Source of the DNA: Candidatus Gastranaerophilales bacterium
GTDB lineage: Bacteria > Cyanobacteriota > Vampirovibrionia > Gastranaerophilales > Gastranaerophilaceae
NCBI GenBank assembly: GCA_021202305.1
Contig: JAJQDG010000007.1
Coordinates: forward strand, 1-7,809
Direction of reading: 5' to 3'
Length of the DNA stretch: 7,809 bases
The position numbers and the translations under genes were made by a program. Positions 5,284 through 7,809 of this stretch are shown here, piece after piece (the stretch's first letter is position 1; each line of letters begins with the position of its first letter). Under the pieces are notes generated by a model that saw nothing but the letters and a program-made list of their open reading frames with translations, was not told the DNA's origin and did not search any database.

Positions 5284-7622
5284 ATAGACGTAGAATATCT
5301 TGAAAGGTTAATAGAACAATTTGAATCCCCGTCTGCTTCTATCAGGTCTTTATTTTTGTGCCTTTCGCTCCCGCCGTATCTAGAATCATCCGTATTTAAA
5401 ATTTCAACCCATTTGCCTTCAGGAAATTTTATATAATATTTATTATTTTTATCATGTCTGTAGTTTGTTTCGCCCAAATTTGAAACAGTAAAAATCTCGT
5501 TGCCGGTTTTTTCATCTTTTGCGCAAAAGCCCGCCACCTGCGAAAGAGTGTGGCTTACAAGGGATGAAGTATCAATTGTGCCGTTAACAAGTGCCGGATT
5601 TTCTTCATTAAGTTTATTCAAATCTCTTGTAAGGTTTTCAAACCCCCTGATTTTTTTACCGCCTTCTTTTGAATATTTAATTTTGCCCATGGTTGATTCT
5701 TCCAGAGCGCTCTGCCCCTCTTTATAGCCTTTTTCTATATAAAGATAATCTTCATTTGGCATGGATTCAAATTTTCTGAAAAATCGAAACGGCGTCAAAT
5801 CGCCTTTTTCGTCCCCCTGAAACACCATTTTTGCCCCCGGAACAGAAAAAGTAAATCCCATTGCGGCTTTTGTTTGTTCATGTGCTTTTTCAAAACTGTT
5901 TTCAATTTTACTGTAGGTATATTGTGTTGAAATTCCAATCGGGGACAATACATCTTTATATAATTTTGAAGTAAGCTCCCTTCTTCTGGTCGGGGAATCT
6001 TCAATTTGCGGTTTATATTCTTCTAATTGCCCGGTTTCAAGTAAAATTGCAAGTTTCTCTGCCGCAAGCTGCGCTTTTTGATAAGTAACTATCCGTAGAG
6101 AATTTTCAAAACTCTGTCCTTTCTTTTCGGAATATTTTTTTGCCCTTTCAATATCTGAAGGAGTAAGAGAAATATTGTCATTTAACATTAATTTAGGTAC
6201 CATAAGTTTTGCAATTTTTCTTGTACCTTCATAATTGCCTATTTCATCATGACTCATAACGTATTTTACTTTATTGCAGGAGGCAAGAACCGCATTAATT
6301 AAATTATCGGTATTGCCGTTATATAACATGGCATCAAGACTGTGATAATAATTAAAATCCCATTCGGAATCCATTCCCAGCCTTGAAAGATTTGTATCGT
6401 CTTTTATTATGTTTTTTATTTTTTCTGCATGGACATTTTGATCTTCACCTTCGCCGTATTCTTCCCCTAAAAGCGGACGGGTTACCCTTTTATCGTGGGC
6501 TTCATTTTTATCAAACCAATAACCGCCGTTTTCATCGGTATTTACATGCTGTCTGCCGTCTTCTGCAATAAGGAAAACGTCAGGATAGTGATAATTCATT
6601 TCTGCGGCAAGCTGTTTTAGCGTATAATCGGATTCCATGTATTTTGTCATATCGAGACGAAGCCCGTCTATATGATAATTTTCGGCCCAGCCAAGCATTG
6701 CATTTATCATCCAATCTCTTACATATTCAGAGTTTTCACCCTCATAATTTACGGCATCACCAAAATCATTAGCGCCCTTAACGTACGGTCCGGATCTGCC
6801 AAGCTGATTTCCATCCGGGCCAATATGGTTTGGAACAACATCGAAAATAACATTTAAACCGTTTTTATGACACTCGTCCACAAGCTCCTTTAATTTATCT
6901 GCCCCGCCGAGATAACTGCTGGGCGCATGTTTATCAACACCGTCATATCCCCAATTATAAGAATATGTATTTTCAATATGCATGATTTCTACAGCATTAA
7001 ACCCGTCTTTTTTTATTCTTTTCAGTTTTGATTTAACGCCTTCGTAACTTCTTTTATTAGATATAGTATCAGGGTTAAGAGCGTATATTCTTGCTTTTTT
7101 TACATCTCCACCCCTTTTTATTCTGGCAGAATCTTCCTTCCATTGTTTATCATATTGCCATTCAAAATCAGAATGGTCATAAATAATTGAGGCGCCGTTT
7201 AATTCTTTTTGACAAAAAGAGTACGGGTCTTTAATTAATTCGCACTCACCGTTGGACTTTAATATTTCATATTGGTATTCATCGCCGGCATGCACAATAT
7301 CCGGGCTTATCCCGGTTTTTTCAAAAACGCCCCCGCCCTTATTTTCAAGCTGAATTCTGTTTGTATTTTCGCCGTTTTGAACTACGGCACTCACGCTTTT
7401 TGCATCGGGATAGGTAAACAATTTAAAACTTACTTCTTTTGTTTCGGGATTAACCCTGGCGCCCCAGCTTCTATGTTCTTTTAATGTTCTGCCGAATGAA
7501 ACAGGTTTATAGCAAATATTTGAAAGCTCTCTTTGTTCGTATTCAGGAGCTGTTATTTCTTTTTTTTGCGTTTCTTTTTGCTGCGTTTGATATGGCTGTA
7601 AATTTATTTTATCAACTTTCAT
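5265..7622 (-). CDS. GH13 alpha-glucan-active enzyme (TreZ/branching-enzyme-like), with CBM48-type N-domain
   Basis: A 785-residue enzyme without signal peptide, so cytoplasmic, probably acting on glycogen or malto-oligosaccharides. Residues 1-44 are a low-complexity Gln/Lys/Glu leader ending VSFG. About 48-150 form the immunoglobulin-like/CBM48 domain (SWGARVNPETKEVSFKLF). The TIM barrel has all four GH13 regions: DVVPNH (261-266), DGLRLD (319-324, nucleophile D324), LIAED (351-355, acid/base E354) and MSHDE (456-460, transition-state D459), plus NWGYDGV (223-229). The catalytic triad is intact. The HIGPDGNQLGRSGPY stretch resembles maltooligosyltrehalose trehalohydrolase (GH13_10), while the C-terminal domain (WVEILNTDDSRYGGS, 738-752) resembles glycogen branching enzyme, so the exact reaction is unresolved. 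A charged helical block (about 475-585) enlarges the barrel between region IV and VPGAKMVFQGDE. AAGG lies seven bases before the ATG. No treY, glgA or glgP gene is nearby. The stop is followed in frame by another 77 codons. Confidence 0.93.
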   Translation of the reverse strand: MKVDKINLQPYQTQQKETQKKEITAPEYEQRELSNICYKPVSFGRTLKEHRSWGARVNPETKEVSFKLFTYPDAKSVSAVVQNGENTNRIQLENKGGGVFEKTGISPDIVHAGDEYQYEILKSNGECELIKDPYSFCQKELNGASIIYDHSDFEWQYDKQWKEDSARIKRGGDVKKARIYALNPDTISNKRSYEGVKSKLKRIKKDGFNAVEIMHIENTYSYNWGYDGVDKHAPSSYLGGADKLKELVDECHKNGLNVIFDVVPNHIGPDGNQLGRSGPYVKGANDFGDAVNYEGENSEYVRDWMINAMLGWAENYHIDGLRLDMTKYMESDYTLKQLAAEMNYHYPDVFLIAEDGRQHVNTDENGGYWFDKNEAHDKRVTRPLLGEEYGEGEDQNVHAEKIKNIIKDDTNLSRLGMDSEWDFNYYHSLDAMLYNGNTDNLINAVLASCNKVKYVMSHDEIGNYEGTRKIAKLMVPKLMLNDNISLTPSDIERAKKYSEKKGQSFENSLRIVTYQKAQLAAEKLAILLETGQLEEYKPQIEDSPTRRRELTSKLYKDVLSPIGISTQYTYSKIENSFEKAHEQTKAAMGFTFSVPGAKMVFQGDEKGDLTPFRFFRKFESMPNEDYLYIEKGYKEGQSALEESTMGKIKYSKEGGKKIRGFENLTRDLNKLNEENPALVNGTIDTSSLVSHTLSQVAGFCAKDEKTGNEIFTVSNLGETNYRHDKNNKYYIKFPEGKWVEILNTDDSRYGGSERHKNKDLIEADGDSNCSINLSRYSTSIFKRVG

Positions 7623-7643
7623 ATATTAACCTTCAGTTTATCA

Positions 7644-7649
7644 ATTATA
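7644..7649 (-). promoter_or_regulatory. Possible -10 element for the GH13 gene
   Basis: On the minus strand a perfect TATAAT lies here, about 22 bases upstream of the GH13 ATG, leaving room for the AAGG ribosome site (7630-7633). It is part of a TATATATATAAT run, and the sequence 17 bases upstream (CAAAAT) is not a good -35. Chance occurrence in AT-rich DNA cannot be excluded. Confidence 0.35.
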
Positions 7650-7751
7650 TATATAAACACATTTAAATTTTGTTTTTTGCCTTTTTTTGGGATTTTAAGG
7701 CGTCCTCTAATATAAAATGTTTGTAAAAAATCAATATACCGCTTTTTAGTA

Positions 7752-7757
7752 TATAAT
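7752..7757 (+). promoter_or_regulatory. Possible -10 element for the gene starting at 7779
   Basis: A perfect TATAAT 21 bases before the ATG at 7779, with GGAG (7767-7770) between them. No clear -35 box is seen at 16-18 bases upstream. The intergenic stretch 7623-7751 otherwise holds only AT-rich sequence and one weak hairpin. Confidence 0.4.
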
Positions 7758-7778
7758 AAAATAAACGGAGAAATTTAT

Positions 7779-7809
7779 ATGTTGAAATCAAAAAATTCAA
7801 TTTTAATTG
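7779..7809 (+). CDS. Start of an unidentified gene (3' partial)
   Basis: ATG at 7779 opens a frame MLKSKNSILI that runs off the window end. GGAG at 7767-7770 is eight bases upstream, a good ribosome-site spacing, and a TATAAT lies before that, so a real gene start is likely. A basic start turning hydrophobic would suit a signal peptide or membrane anchor, but ten codons cannot identify it. It diverges from the GH13 gene across 156 bases. Confidence 0.55.
   Translation, partial: MLKSKNSILI

Noticed and set aside
5265..7622. Assignment as glgB
   Set aside because: Regions I, III and IV do not match the usual branching-enzyme motifs; only the C-terminal domain does, so no symbol is given.
7679..7701. 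Terminator hairpin GCCTT/AAGGC in the divergent gap
   Set aside because: It has a five-pair stem with a 13-base loop, no T run after it on either strand, and lies between two gene starts where no terminator is expected.

Overview
The window is an AT-rich stretch of bacterial chromosome with seven substantial genes, one start-less small reading frame and the first ten codons of another gene. It most resembles a gut, non-photosynthetic relative of the cyanobacteria (Gastranaerophilales / Vampirovibrionia, formerly Melainabacteria). The clues are the prepilin motif variant AFTLAETLITLAIIGVV, a cytoplasmic GH13 enzyme with a lineage-style N-terminal leader ending in VSFG, and a small protein starting MRVNSV. 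This placement rests on remembered sequence style, not on a search. No tRNA, rRNA, CRISPR array, insertion sequence or phage gene was seen, and no operon longer than two genes.

Layout, left to right: (1) 1-765 (+), a type IV prepilin/pseudopilin whose start lies before the window. (2) 881-1396 (+), a 171-aa protein with two TFIIB-type zinc ribbons. (3) 1435-2244 (-), a lipoprotein amino-acid-binding protein with no transporter partners nearby. (4) 2267-3112 (+), a YitT-family membrane protein diverging from gene 3 across only 22 bases. (5) 3168-4223 (+), a DnaJ-type co-chaperone with a zinc finger cut down to one centre. (6) 4370-5008 (+), a 212-aa protein of unknown function behind a clear promoter and a structured leader. 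(7) 5031-5264 (-), a 77-codon coding-looking frame in phase with the next gene but with ATA where a start codon should be. (8) 5265-7622 (-), a 785-aa GH13 alpha-glucan-active enzyme. (9) 7779 onward (+), the first ten codons of a gene.

The genes do not form one pathway; the region looks like ordinary housekeeping and accessory chromosome. The parts that deserve attention are regulatory or evolutionary. Genes 3 and 4 appear to share one symmetric -10 element and to be nearly leaderless, while genes 2, 6, 8 and 9 have Shine-Dalgarno sites. Gene 6 has a strong promoter inside an inverted repeat, followed by a hairpin that overlaps a possible leader peptide. The 3' end of gene 8 and the small frame after it share a 20-base repeat with one mismatch, next to an apparently lost start codon. 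I found no convincing new multi-gene system.
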